Shown here piece by piece: positions 16,625 through 27,756 of a stretch of 64,000 nucleotides of DNA. A program made the position numbers and the translations under genes. The stretch lies in NCBI GenBank assembly GCA_016194585.1, contig JACQBG010000030.1:1-64000 (forward strand). The letters run 5' to 3'. Under the pieces are notes generated by a model. It ran no database searches, was not told the origin of the DNA, and worked only from the letters and a program-made list of their open reading frames with translations. This stretch comes from Gemmatimonadota bacterium. Its GTDB lineage: Bacteria; Gemmatimonadota; Gemmatimonadetes; Gemmatimonadales; Gemmatimonadaceae. Position 1 is the first letter of the stretch. The number at the start of each line of letters is the position of its first letter.

Positions 16625-16653
16625 AGAATACCCAGACGGCCGACCCAAGTCAA
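16625..16653 (-). promoter_or_regulatory. Strong sigma70 promoter of the tRNA-rpmG-secE-nusG operon
   Basis: Minus-strand TTGACT (16648-16653) and TATTCT (16625-16630) are separated by exactly 17 bases. The match to consensus is one of the best in the window, as expected for a stable-RNA operon. Confidence 0.85.
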
Positions 16654-16692
16654 GCCGTTGAGCGGCACGGCGTTAGGTGCGTACCACGCCCC

Positions 16693-18105
16693 TCAGTGCA
16701 CCTTCTTCCAGCGCGTGCCCGTCGGGGAGTCCTCGATGGCTATCCCCTTTTCCTCCAACGCCTTGCGCACCGAATCGGCCGTCGCGAAATCGCGCCGCTG
16801 ACGTGCCGCCGCACGCTCCGCCAACTGCTGCTCCACCCACGCCGCCAGCGTGGCATCCTCGACGACCCGGTCGGGGACGATGTCGAACACCGCGTTCACC
16901 TGGCGGAACGCCTCGCGCGCCCGCGCCAACGCCTCGGCGTCCTTGCCGCGCACATCGAGCTCGCGGTTCGCCGCCGTGATGAACTCGAACAGCGCGCCCA
17001 TCGCGCGCGGCGCGTTCAGGTCGTCGCCGAACGCGTTCGCCACCTCGACGAGCAGCGTCTCCGCCGCTTCGGCGAGCCCGGGCGTGCCGGCGCGTTCGCG
17101 CTCGAGCCGCTCGGCGAAATCGCCGACGCGGCGCACCGCCTCGACGCTCCCTTCGAGCGCCTCGCCCGAGAGGTTGAGCTGCTTGCGGTAGTGCGTCGAG
17201 AACATGAAGTGCCGCAGCGCTGCCGCGCTCACGCCGTTGGCGCGCAGGTCGGCCACGGTGCTCACGTTGCCGACGCGCTTCGCCATCTTCGCGCCGTCGG
17301 TCAGCAGGAATTCGCCGTGGCACCAGAAGCGGCTGAACGGCTTCCCCGTCGCGGCCTCGCTCTGGGCGATCTCGTCCTCGTGATGCGGGAACTGCAGGTC
17401 GATGCCGCCGGCGTGCAGGTCGATCGTCTCGCCGAGGATCGCCATCGCCATCGCCGAGCACTCGAGATGCCACCCCGGGCGGCCGCGCCCCCAGGGCGAA
17501 TCCCACGCCGCCTCGCACGCCTCGTCCTCGGGCTTCGCGCTCTTCCACAGCGCGAAGTCCTGCGCGTTCTCCTTGGCGTAATCGTCCTGCGCGACGCGCG
17601 CCCCCGACTTGATCTCGCGCGTGTCGAGCCGCGAGAGCTTGCCGTAGCCGGGGAACTTGTCGATCGCGAAGTAGACCGACCCGTCCTCCGCCTTGTACGC
17701 GACCCCCTTCTCCTCGAGGCGCCGCACGAGCGCGATCATCTGCGCGATGAAATCCGTGGCGCGCGGGTAATGCTCGGCGCGCTGGATGCGCAGGAACTCG
17801 CGGTCGTCGTGGAAGATACCGATCACCGGGTCGGTGACCTGGCGGATCGTCTGCCCCCGCTCGGTGGCGCGCTTGATGATCTTGTCGTCGACGTCGGTGA
17901 GGTTCATCACCTGCTCGACCGCCCACCCGCGCATGCGGAGCACGCGCCGCAGCAGGTCCTCGAACAGGAAGGTGCGGTAGTTGCCGAGGTGCGCCGGATT
18001 GTACACGGTCGGCCCGCACGCATAGAGCTTGACGGTGTGGCCGTCGGCGGGGGCGAAAGGTTCGATCTCGCGGGAGAGCGAGTTGTAGAGTCGGAAGTCG
18101 GGCAC
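16693..18105 (-). CDS. cysS: Cysteinyl-tRNA synthetase
   Basis: 470 residues, class Ia. Charges tRNA-Cys with cysteine. The Rossmann core opens with YACGPTVYNPAHLGNYRTFL, where HLGN is the HIGH box and the Cys is the first zinc ligand. The other zinc ligands lie in WHLECS and HHEDE. The KMSKS loop is unusual, reading KMAKRVGN. C-terminal anticodon-binding helices end KGIAIEDSPTGTRWKKVH. It stands just upstream of the tRNA promoter in the same orientation. Confidence 0.97.
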   Translation of the reverse strand: MPDFRLYNSLSREIEPFAPADGHTVKLYACGPTVYNPAHLGNYRTFLFEDLLRRVLRMRGWAVEQVMNLTDVDDKIIKRATERGQTIRQVTDPVIGIFHDDREFLRIQRAEHYPRATDFIAQMIALVRRLEEKGVAYKAEDGSVYFAIDKFPGYGKLSRLDTREIKSGARVAQDDYAKENAQDFALWKSAKPEDEACEAAWDSPWGRGRPGWHLECSAMAMAILGETIDLHAGGIDLQFPHHEDEIAQSEAATGKPFSRFWCHGEFLLTDGAKMAKRVGNVSTVADLRANGVSAAALRHFMFSTHYRKQLNLSGEALEGSVEAVRRVGDFAERLERERAGTPGLAEAAETLLVEVANAFGDDLNAPRAMGALFEFITAANRELDVRGKDAEALARAREAFRQVNAVFDIVPDRVVEDATLAAWVEQQLAERAAARQRRDFATADSVRKALEEKGIAIEDSPTGTRWKKVH

Positions 18106-18200
18106 TCCCTAAACTACAGTGGGAGAACGGGGAGTGTGGAGTGGGCGAACGGGTCCCGCGATCGTGGCGCGACGCGGGAGCGGCGCGAGGCCGAGGGGGC

Positions 18201-18274
18201 GTGAGGCGAGCGCGTGAGGCGTGAGGCGAGCGCGTGAGGCGGGCGCGTGAGGCGGAGCGTGAGGGGTGAGGCGG
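18201..18274 (+). repeat. Degenerate tandem repeat of GTGAGGCGAGCGC
   Basis: About seven head-to-tail units of 7-13 bases beginning GTGAGG fill part of the 211-base cysS to ABC spacer. No gene is seen in the spacer. Confidence 0.7.
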
Positions 18275-18316
18275 CGGACGGCGCGAGCGAGGCGTCCGCC
18301 GGGACGCTCCGGCGAT

Positions 18317-19225
18317 TCAGGAGGCGTCGTCGAGCTCCTCGTGCGCGTCCGGCTCGGCGACCCGGCCGGGTGGCCCGGCCGACACGATGCGGCTGCCGCG
18401 GACGCGGATGCCGAGCGCGAGGCAGGTACTGAGGATCTCCTCGGCGGAGGCGCGGGCGAGCGGGACGCGCAGCGTGCGCCCGCGCCGTTCGACGCCGGTG
18501 AGATGCGAGGCGAGGATGCCGGCGGCGGCGATGGGCGTGCGCACGTGGAGCTCGATGGCGCCGGGATCCTCCGATGCGTCGAGGAGACGACCGGCATCGA
18601 GCGTGACGACGCGCGCGGCGACGGGCGCGAGGAGCGCCCGATGCCGGGCCGAGAGCAGGAGCGCCATCCCGTCTCGCTGGAGCGACGCGAGGAACGTCGC
18701 GTAGCGTCGACGCTCGACGGGGCCGATGCCGGCGAGCGGCTCGTCGATGCAGAGGAGCGCGGGACGCGCGAGCAGCGCGTGGGCGACGCGGAGCCGGGCG
18801 CGGAACCCGGCGGTGAGCTGCCCGACCCGCGATCCCGCCACCTCGGCGAGCTCGGCGCGTTCGAGGATCGCCGCGAGGTCGCCGTCGCACGAGCGGCCGG
18901 CGAGCTCGCGCTGGCTCAGCGCGTATTCGAGCGCGCCGCGCACGGTGAGGAAGCCGAGCGCGTCACTCGCTTCGTCCACCCACTCGGCGGAGGCGCGCCA
19001 CACGGCGCCGGCGTCCGGGGAGAGGAGCCCCGCGGCGACGAGCAGGAGCGTCGTCTTCCCCGCGCCGGACGGGCCGCAGACGCCCACGCACTCGCCGCGC
19101 GCGACACGCAACGAGACCTCGCGCAGCGCCGTGACGACGGCGGAGCAGCCGTCGATGCCGGCGCGGAACCGCCGCGAGACGCGGCGCATGTCGAGGGCGT
19201 TGGAGGACACGCGCCACGATGACAT
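18317..19225 (-). CDS. Divergent ABC transporter ATP-binding protein
   Basis: 302 residues. Walker A is GPSGAGKTT and Walker B is ALLCIDEPL, so ATP binding is likely. The ABC signature is degenerate: LTAGFRARL stands where LSGGQxxRv is expected, and no clear Q-loop glutamine is visible. The C-terminal 100 residues form an extra domain as in the GldA/NodI type. No permease lies beside it. The AI-2E protein ends just beyond its start but in a different frame (97-base separation). Start chosen at MSSWRVSSNALD; upstream in-frame codons encode only Arg-rich sequence. Confidence 0.75.
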   Translation of the reverse strand: MSSWRVSSNALDMRRVSRRFRAGIDGCSAVVTALREVSLRVARGECVGVCGPSGAGKTTLLLVAAGLLSPDAGAVWRASAEWVDEASDALGFLTVRGALEYALSQRELAGRSCDGDLAAILERAELAEVAGSRVGQLTAGFRARLRVAHALLARPALLCIDEPLAGIGPVERRRYATFLASLQRDGMALLLSARHRALLAPVAARVVTLDAGRLLDASEDPGAIELHVRTPIAAAGILASHLTGVERRGRTLRVPLARASAEEILSTCLALGIRVRGSRIVSAGPPGRVAEPDAHEELDDAS

Positions 19226-19322
19226 GGCGAGGCGCGTAGTGCGTGACCCGCGCAGCGCGAGGCGGGACGGAACGTTGCGGCGGTCCGTGCGTGCGGCGCG
19301 CCGCGACGGGCGAAGCCGCCGG

Positions 19323-20468
19323 TCAGGCGGGCGTCGCGGGCTCGGCGCGCGCAGCGCCGTCGGCCGGGGCGGCCGCATCGGCGCGGTGCTCGCGCGGCGG
19401 GTCGCCGTAGATCCCCTCGATGAGCACCTTCCGCACGAGCACCATCACGACGGCGAGCATCGGCACGGCGACGAGCAACCCGGCGGGACCGAGCAGCTTG
19501 CCGACGACGAGCACGGCGAGGATGGAGAAGACGGGGGGCAGGTGCACCCCCTTCTGCATGATCAGCGGTGCGACGACGTTCGCCTCGACGAGGTGCACGA
19601 CGACGCCGATGAGGAGCACGATCAGGGCGCCGCTCACGCCGCCGGCGCCGCCGAGCACGAAGAGCGCGGGCGCGACCGTCGAGACGAGCGTGCCGAAGAA
19701 CGGCACGATGGCCGCGACGCCGGCGAAGATGCCGAACGTGAGCCAATACGGGACGTCCACCAGCCAGAAGAGGAACGCCGTGAGCACGCCGAGCACGGTC
19801 ATGGCGAGGAGCTGCGAGATGACCCAGGCGCGCAGCGTGCGCGCGAGATCGGCGAGCACGGCGCGCGCCCGGTCGCGATAGCGCGGCGGCGTGACGGCGA
19901 CGAGCATCCCCTCATACGTGCGCGGATGCAACGCGAGGTAGAGCCCCATCACCAGCACCGAGACGACGTTGATGAACCCGTGCACGATGTCGAACACGTG
20001 CGGGATGAGTCCCGAGAGGAAGCCTTCCGCCTCGGCGAGCGCCGAGTTGACGAGGTCGGCCTGCCGGTCGGCGCCGACGTACGGCTCGAGCGCCGGGAAC
20101 CGCTCGACGAGGCGCGCCACGCGGTGTTGCCACGCGACGGCGAAGTCGGGGAGTCGCGTGATGAGCTGGCGCGTCTGCTCGACGACGGGGGGCACGAGCA
20201 GCGCCCAGATGACGTACACGCCGGCGAACGTGAGGACGACGGCGACGGTGATGGCGACGCCGGGCGTCAGCCGGAACCGGCGGGCGAGTCCCTCGCGCAG
20301 GGCGTCGAGGTAGACGCCGAGCAGGATCGCGAGGAAGAAGAGCAGCAGGATCGACGCGATGCTCCGCGCGAACCAGAGCAGGAGGAAGAGCGCGATGACG
20401 CCCGCGAGGCCGGGCGTCAGTTGCACGAGCCGGACTTTCGCCGCCGTGTCGGGGCGCGGGTCAGCCAA
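19323..20468 (-). CDS. AI-2E family transporter (PF01594-type permease)
   Basis: 381 residues with about eight transmembrane segments and the central soluble region typical of the family (YdgG/TqsA-like). Conserved VPFFGTLVSTV and VEANVVAPLIMQKGVHLPP are visible. Members export small molecules or ions (AI-2, Na+/H+); the substrate here is unknown. The gene follows pspA by 2 bases and shares its transcript. Confidence 0.88.
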   Translation of the reverse strand: MADPRPDTAAKVRLVQLTPGLAGVIALFLLLWFARSIASILLLFFLAILLGVYLDALREGLARRFRLTPGVAITVAVVLTFAGVYVIWALLVPPVVEQTRQLITRLPDFAVAWQHRVARLVERFPALEPYVGADRQADLVNSALAEAEGFLSGLIPHVFDIVHGFINVVSVLVMGLYLALHPRTYEGMLVAVTPPRYRDRARAVLADLARTLRAWVISQLLAMTVLGVLTAFLFWLVDVPYWLTFGIFAGVAAIVPFFGTLVSTVAPALFVLGGAGGVSGALIVLLIGVVVHLVEANVVAPLIMQKGVHLPPVFSILAVLVVGKLLGPAGLLVAVPMLAVVMVLVRKVLIEGIYGDPPREHRADAAAPADGAARAEPATPA

Positions 20469-20470
20469 CG

Positions 20471-21244
20471 CTATTTCTTCTCCGGCCGGGCATCCTCGAC
20501 CTCGGCGTGGACGGTCTCCTCACCGGCCCCGATGCGACGCGGTTCGCTGGCGCCGCCCGAGGGAAGGAGCCCCATCTTCTGCTTGAGCTCGAGCAGGCGC
20601 TGGTCGGCGCTCACCGAGCCGGCGACCTTCTCGAGGCGCTTGAAGTCCGACGCGAGCCGGTCGCCCGAGAACTCCTCGTCGATCTCCGTCGAGGCTTTGA
20701 TCATCCGCTCGTTCTGCTCGACCTTCTCCTCCATGCGGGCGAACGCCTCGAAGGCGCTCTTCTCCGACATGGACGACATCGTCTCGGCGATGCGCTGCTG
20801 AGCCTGCGCCCGGCGCTGCCGCGCGAGGAGGAGGTTCTTCTTGCGCTTGGCCTCCTCGATCTTGTCGTTGAGGTCGCGCAGCTGGTTCTTGAGCTTCTCC
20901 GTCTCCATGGCGTGGGCCTGCCAGGTCTGCTGCAACTGGCGCCCATGCTCCTCGTGCTCGCTCTGGCGCATGAGCGCCTGCTTGGCGAGGTCCTCGCGAT
21001 TCTCCTTGATCGCGAGCATGGCCTTCTGCTCCCAGTCCGCGGCGGCGCGCAGCTCGGCCTCGGCCTGGTCCTTGAGGCGCTTCTCGTCGGCGATCGCGCT
21101 GGCCACCTGCTGCTTGGCCTTGGCGAGCTGGTTGCGCATGTCGACGACGATCTGGTCGAGCATCTTCTCCGGATTCTCGGCCTTCGAGATCAGGTCGTTG
21201 ATGTTCGACTTGAACAACGTGGCGATGCGATCGAAGATGCCCAT
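20471..21244 (-). CDS. pspA: PspA/IM30 family membrane-remodelling protein
   Basis: 257 residues starting MGIFDRIATLFKSNINDLIS, the typical amphipathic helix alpha0. A long coiled coil follows with NPEKMLDQIVVDMRNQLAKA, the PspA/Vipp1 (bacterial ESCRT-III) hallmark. It should bind and protect the inner membrane under envelope stress. The ybjN-like gene sits 2 bases upstream and the AI-2E permease 2 bases downstream, making one tight operon. No pspBC or pspF is nearby, so control must differ from E. coli. Confidence 0.93.
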   Translation of the reverse strand: MGIFDRIATLFKSNINDLISKAENPEKMLDQIVVDMRNQLAKAKQQVASAIADEKRLKDQAEAELRAAADWEQKAMLAIKENREDLAKQALMRQSEHEEHGRQLQQTWQAHAMETEKLKNQLRDLNDKIEEAKRKKNLLLARQRRAQAQQRIAETMSSMSEKSAFEAFARMEEKVEQNERMIKASTEIDEEFSGDRLASDFKRLEKVAGSVSADQRLLELKQKMGLLPSGGASEPRRIGAGEETVHAEVEDARPEKK

Positions 21245-21246
21245 CG

Positions 21247-21651
21247 TCAGCGAGCCTCGCGGAACGACGCCAGTTCGCGGATGTGCGACGCGAGCGCCAT
21301 GGTGATGCTTTCGTATGCGGCGAGGAACTCCTCGAACTCCAGATGGGAGAGTTCGAGCGCCTCGGTGAGGACGACCGTGTTGTTCTGGATGCCGTACGAC
21401 CCGTGGAGCATCTCCGTCGCGTTCATCTCGAGGAGGCGGCGCGTGAGACCGTTCGTCGACTTGGCGTCGGCGGGGAGCTCCATCACCTTCACGCGGATCA
21501 CGACGACCGGGGGCGAGTAGTGGACGACGACCCCGAAATCGAGCTCGCCGGCGGGCTTCACGTTCCAGAGCCCGTCCTCCACTTCCGTATAGGTCGCCCC
21601 GTCAGCGGACAGGCGGTCGAGGTAGCTCTCGATGTCTTGCTGCGTCACCAT
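21247..21651 (-). CDS. YbjN-domain / CesT-like small protein
   Basis: 134 residues with an alpha-beta layout starting MVTQQDIESYLDRLSADGA, resembling YbjN and type III secretion chaperone folds. No catalytic motif. Its position as first gene before pspA suggests a partner or regulator of PspA; that is inference. A G-rich tract (21734-21790) lies about 85 bases upstream. Confidence 0.65.
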   Translation of the reverse strand: MVTQQDIESYLDRLSADGATYTEVEDGLWNVKPAGELDFGVVVHYSPPVVVIRVKVMELPADAKSTNGLTRRLLEMNATEMLHGSYGIQNNTVVLTEALELSHLEFEEFLAAYESITMALASHIRELASFREAR

Positions 21652-21733
21652 GTTGGCCTCTCGCGGGGTGGTCCGATGAGCGCCTTACGAGTGGAGCCCT
21701 GCTGCAAGTTTCACTAGGACACGCTGTTGCGAC

Positions 21734-21790
21734 AGGGGGAGGGGGAGGGATAGGGGGAGGGGGAGGGACAGTGGGAGTGGGAGTGGGAGG
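21734..21790 (+). repeat. G-rich GGGGGAGGGGGAGGG tract, quadruplex-prone
   Basis: Eight or more runs of three to five G separated by one to four bases on the plus strand, ending in GTGGGA units like those at 271-357. It lies between the sdaAA stop (21807) and the start of the ybjN-pspA operon (21651). Confidence 0.75.
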
Positions 21791-21806
21791 GCTCACCCTC
21801 TGGTCC

Positions 21807-22691
21807 TCAGTTCCCCGCGCGCTTGATCTGCACCAGGCGTTCCCGCGCCAGGCGTCGTCCGGTCGGGGTCTGGGCGAGGCCGCCGCCGGCGGTCTCGCGG
21901 TAGCGCACATCCATATCCCGGCCGATCTCGCCCATGACGTCGATCACCTCGTCGGCGGGGATGGCGAAGGTGATGCCGGCGAGGGCCATCTCGATGGCGG
22001 CGAGCGCGATGGCGGCGCCGGTCGCGTTCCGGAAGACGCAGGGCAACTCGACGAGACCGCCGAGGGGGTCACACACCAGCCCGAGCGTTCCCTGCTGGGC
22101 GAGGGCGACGGCATGCCCGGCCGCCGAAGGGGTGCCGCCGAGCATGTCGACGGCGGCGCCGGCGGCCATGCCGGCGGCCGCGCCCGTCTCGGCCTGACAG
22201 CCACCCTCGGCGCCGGAGAGCGATGCGCGCTCGGCGACGACGGCGCCGATGAGCCCGGCCGTCGCGAGGGCGTCGACGACGCGCTCATCGTCGATCCCCT
22301 TCGCGTGGGCGATTCCGGTGAGCACGGAAGGGAGCACCCCTGCCCCGCCGGCGGTGGGCGCGGCGACGATGACGCCCATGGCCGCATTCACCTCCTGCAC
22401 GGCGAGCGCGCGCGCGAGCACGTCGGTGAACACCGAGCCGGCGAGGGGGCCGGCGGTGCTGGCCGCGAGCTTCGCGGCGTCCCCGCCGACGAGGCCGCTC
22501 GCGCTGTACAGATCGCCGACGAGTCCCTGATCGGTGGCGCGGCGCATCACCTTGAGCGCGCGCCGCAGGGCGTCGCGGATCTCCTCGATCGGGCGCCCCT
22601 GGTCGCGCGCTTCGGCCTCGAGCGCGACCTGGCTCAGCCGCTTGCCGGAGGCGGTCGCGTCGTCGATGGCGGACTGCAGAGACGTATACAT
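21807..22691 (-). CDS. sdaAA: L-serine dehydratase, alpha (catalytic, Fe-S) subunit
   Basis: 294 residues. Deaminates L-serine to pyruvate and ammonia with a 4Fe-4S cluster instead of PLP. Cluster cysteines are seen in GGCQAETGAA, GLVCDPLGGL and ELPCVFRN. The fold matches the stand-alone alpha subunit of the Bacillus-type two-subunit enzyme. The beta subunit gene lies 16 bases upstream, so they form one operon. Confidence 0.93.
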   Translation of the reverse strand: MYTSLQSAIDDATASGKRLSQVALEAEARDQGRPIEEIRDALRRALKVMRRATDQGLVGDLYSASGLVGGDAAKLAASTAGPLAGSVFTDVLARALAVQEVNAAMGVIVAAPTAGGAGVLPSVLTGIAHAKGIDDERVVDALATAGLIGAVVAERASLSGAEGGCQAETGAAAGMAAGAAVDMLGGTPSAAGHAVALAQQGTLGLVCDPLGGLVELPCVFRNATGAAIALAAIEMALAGITFAIPADEVIDVMGEIGRDMDVRYRETAGGGLAQTPTGRRLARERLVQIKRAGN

Positions 22692-22707
22692 GTGAGTAGC
22701 CCCGTGC

Positions 22708-23376
22708 TCAGCCGGAGACCTTGTCGAGACGGTGCGTCCAGCGCACCCACGCGAGCGCGCGGATCGCGTCGCGCACCGTCTCCCCGGGAAGGTCGTCGAC
22801 TTCGATGACCATGAAGGCGTCGCCGCCCCGTTCCTTTCGCGTGAGCCGCAGCGTCGCGATGTTGATGCCGCCGTCGGCGAGGAGCTGCGCGATGCGGGCG
22901 ACCGACCCCTTCACGTCCTCGGCGACGAGCACGATGGTGTGGTGATTGCCATGCACCTCGACCGGGAAGCCGTCGACCTCGGTGATGTGGATGCGCCCCG
23001 CGCCGAGGGACTCGCCGATCATCTCGTGCGTGCGGTCGCCGCGCTCGAGGGTGATGCGCACGGTGTTCGGATGCGCGTCGTCGGCGATGGTGGTCTTCTC
23101 GAACGTGTACGCGAGGCCCTCGCGTTCGGCGATGTCGAGCGCGTCGCGGATGCGGTCGTCGTCGGGGCGGAAGCCCATGAGGCCACCGGCGATCGCCTTG
23201 TCGGTGCCGTGCCCTTCACCCGTGCGCGCGAACGAGCCGTGCAGCTCGATGCGCGCGCGCTCCGGCGTGCCGCCGACGAGCCCGCGCGCGAGGAGCCCGA
23301 TGCGGCAGGCACCGGCGGTGTGGCTGCTGCTCGGGCCCACCATGACGGGGCCGATGATGTCGAGGAGAGAGACCAC
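22708..23376 (-). CDS. sdaAB: L-serine dehydratase, beta subunit
   Basis: 222 residues with a GTG start. The N-terminal domain has the MVGPSSSHTAGACRIG substrate-binding block and HGSFARTGEGHGTDKA. The C-terminal ACT domain (about 150-220) is a likely serine-sensing regulatory site. It pairs with sdaAA directly downstream. Confidence 0.93.
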   Translation of the reverse strand: MVSLLDIIGPVMVGPSSSHTAGACRIGLLARGLVGGTPERARIELHGSFARTGEGHGTDKAIAGGLMGFRPDDDRIRDALDIAEREGLAYTFEKTTIADDAHPNTVRITLERGDRTHEMIGESLGAGRIHITEVDGFPVEVHGNHHTIVLVAEDVKGSVARIAQLLADGGINIATLRLTRKERGGDAFMVIEVDDLPGETVRDAIRALAWVRWTHRLDKVSG

Positions 23377-23388
23377 TAGGGCCGGCTA

Positions 23389-23420
23389 CGGTGAACGGTG
23401 CATGGTGAACGGTTCACCGT

Positions 23421-23426
<6 letters not shown>
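23389..23426 (-). repeat. Dispersed GTGAAC/GTTCAC palindromic repeat, copy 3
   Basis: Four alternating GGTGAACGG / CCGTTCACC units around the uvrA stop codon can form a hairpin (GGTGAA-CGG-TTCACC). It may serve as the uvrA terminator. Related copies are at 15061-15099 and 16077-16097. Confidence 0.55.
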
Positions 23427-26252
<2,826 letters not shown>

Positions 26253-26359
26253 AGCCTGTGTAAACTGGACGGGACCCCGGGGGGAAACAAGCGGCGGCGT
26301 GTGAGTCGCCGGATCGCCGGGTGCGCCGCGCGGGCCGGCAGGCGGGCGGCTGGGCGCGT

Positions 26360-26388
26360 TTGGCCACGCGCGCCGCCCCAACTATAGA
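26360..26388 (+). promoter_or_regulatory. Promoter of the cutA operon
   Basis: TTGGCC (26360-26365), 17 bases, TATAGA (26383-26388). The cutA ATG is only 11 bases past the -10 box, so the mRNA leader would be about five bases (nearly leaderless), and no ribosome-binding site is seen. Confidence 0.6.
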
Positions 26389-26399
26389 TTTCAGCCCCG

Positions 26400-26735
26400 A
26401 TGCCCCATACCGACGCCCTCGTGGTGCTCACCACGGTCGCCGACGCCGCCGAAGCGGAGGCGCTGGTGCTCGCCCTGCTCGACCGTCGCCTCATCGCCTG
26501 CGGCACGATCAACGCGCCCTCGCGGTCGTTCTATCGGTGGGAAGGCAAGCTCGCGAAGGAGACCGAGACGGTGGTCATGCTCAAGACCCGCTCGGCGTGC
26601 CTCGCGGCGATCGAAGCGGCATTCGAGGAGTTGCATCCGTACAAGCTTCCCGAGCTGATCGCGCTCCCCGTCTCGTCGGGGAACGCGAAGTACCTCGACT
26701 GGCTGAACGGCGAGACGTCGCTCGCCATCTCCTGA
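26400..26735 (+). CDS. cutA: CutA1 divalent-ion tolerance family protein
   Basis: 111 residues. CutA1 fold (ferredoxin-like trimer) with RRLIACGTINAPSRSFYRW and HPYKLPELIALPVSSGN, both strongly conserved. Linked to divalent-metal tolerance in E. coli, but the molecular role is not settled. It is first in a co-directional run reaching 32318. The next start is 7 bases after its stop. Confidence 0.92.
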   Translation: MPHTDALVVLTTVADAAEAEALVLALLDRRLIACGTINAPSRSFYRWEGKLAKETETVVMLKTRSACLAAIEAAFEELHPYKLPELIALPVSSGNAKYLDWLNGETSLAIS

Positions 26736-26742
26736 CGCGCCG

Positions 26743-27756
26743 ATGAACCGGAACACGCCGTGGGGAGGAGTACCGTCGTCGAGCGACAGCGACCAGCTGC
26801 CGCTGGGCGCGTTCGAGGGCGCACCGCTCCTGCCGGTGGCGGAGGCGCCACGCGAGCCGGTGGAGAGCGACGCGCCCGCGGCGTACCGCGAACTCCCCGT
26901 GTGCGGCGAGTGGACGTACGACACCGGTGACGACGCGGAATCGCGCGGTGGCGCGACGGTCATCGAGAGCCTGCCGGCGATCGCGATGCGCGGGATGGCG
27001 GCCGGGCGCGCGGGAGCGGCGAGCGGCGCCGTGCCAGGCGCGCGGACTTCCGCGTCGCCCGATCAGGCGCCGGGCACCGCCGGCCGGCCGCCGGCCGCGG
27101 CGCGCGCCGCGGCGGCGGCGCCGACACCGCTCCGCCCCGTTCGCCCGCCGATGACGCCGCGCATCGTGCCGCAGGTGAGTCACGCGCCGACGCCGCTCCC
27201 GGCGCTGGACGAGTTGAAGAGCCAGCACGAAGCGCACCCGGGCGACGGCAAGACGGCGGTCGCCCTCGCCGAGGCGCTCGACCAGCGTGGCAACATCGCG
27301 GCGGCGCTCGGCGTGTTGCAGCGCGCGATCGACGCGGGCGCCGAGTCGGTGCCGCTCCGGTGCGCGCGGGCGGCGATCCTGAGCGGTCGCCTGCGCTACG
27401 ACGACGCGGAAGCGGAGCTGAAGCGCGCCACGAAAGTGCACCCCGACGACCCCGACCTGCTGTTGCAGCTCGGCATGCTGGCGTGCCGCCGCGCGAAGTG
27501 GCGTGACGCGGTGGAGCCGCTGGCCCGCCTCGTGAAGCTCGACGGCGCGTCGGCGCAGGCGCACTTCTACCTTGGCGAGGCGCTCAACAAGCTCGATCGC
27601 CTCGAGGAAGCGCTGGTGGCGTACGAGCGCGCCGCGGAGCTCGACGCGGCGAATTGGCGCGCGCTGAAGGGGGTGGGGATCGTGCTCGACCGCATGGGGC
27701 GCCCCGCCGACGCCGCGGCGTACTACCGGCGGGCCCGCGACGCGCAGAGTGGCTGA
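26743..27756 (+). CDS. TPR-repeat protein with disordered N-terminal half
   Basis: 337 residues. The first about 150 residues are Ala/Pro/Gly-rich and probably unstructured. Residues 155-337 hold four to five TPR units (for example AKWRDAVEPLARLVKLDGAS and KLDRLEEALVAYERAAELDA). No signal peptide. TPRs scaffold protein complexes; the partner is likely encoded in the same run. The next gene's GTG starts directly after its TGA. Confidence 0.8.
   Translation: MNRNTPWGGVPSSSDSDQLPLGAFEGAPLLPVAEAPREPVESDAPAAYRELPVCGEWTYDTGDDAESRGGATVIESLPAIAMRGMAAGRAGAASGAVPGARTSASPDQAPGTAGRPPAAARAAAAAPTPLRPVRPPMTPRIVPQVSHAPTPLPALDELKSQHEAHPGDGKTAVALAEALDQRGNIAAALGVLQRAIDAGAESVPLRCARAAILSGRLRYDDAEAELKRATKVHPDDPDLLLQLGMLACRRAKWRDAVEPLARLVKLDGASAQAHFYLGEALNKLDRLEEALVAYERAAELDAANWRALKGVGIVLDRMGRPADAAAYYRRARDAQSG

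Noticed and set aside
18201-18274. Possible small gene or CRISPR in the GTGAGGC repeats
   Set aside because: Units are too short and uneven; no stable reading frame or spacer pattern.
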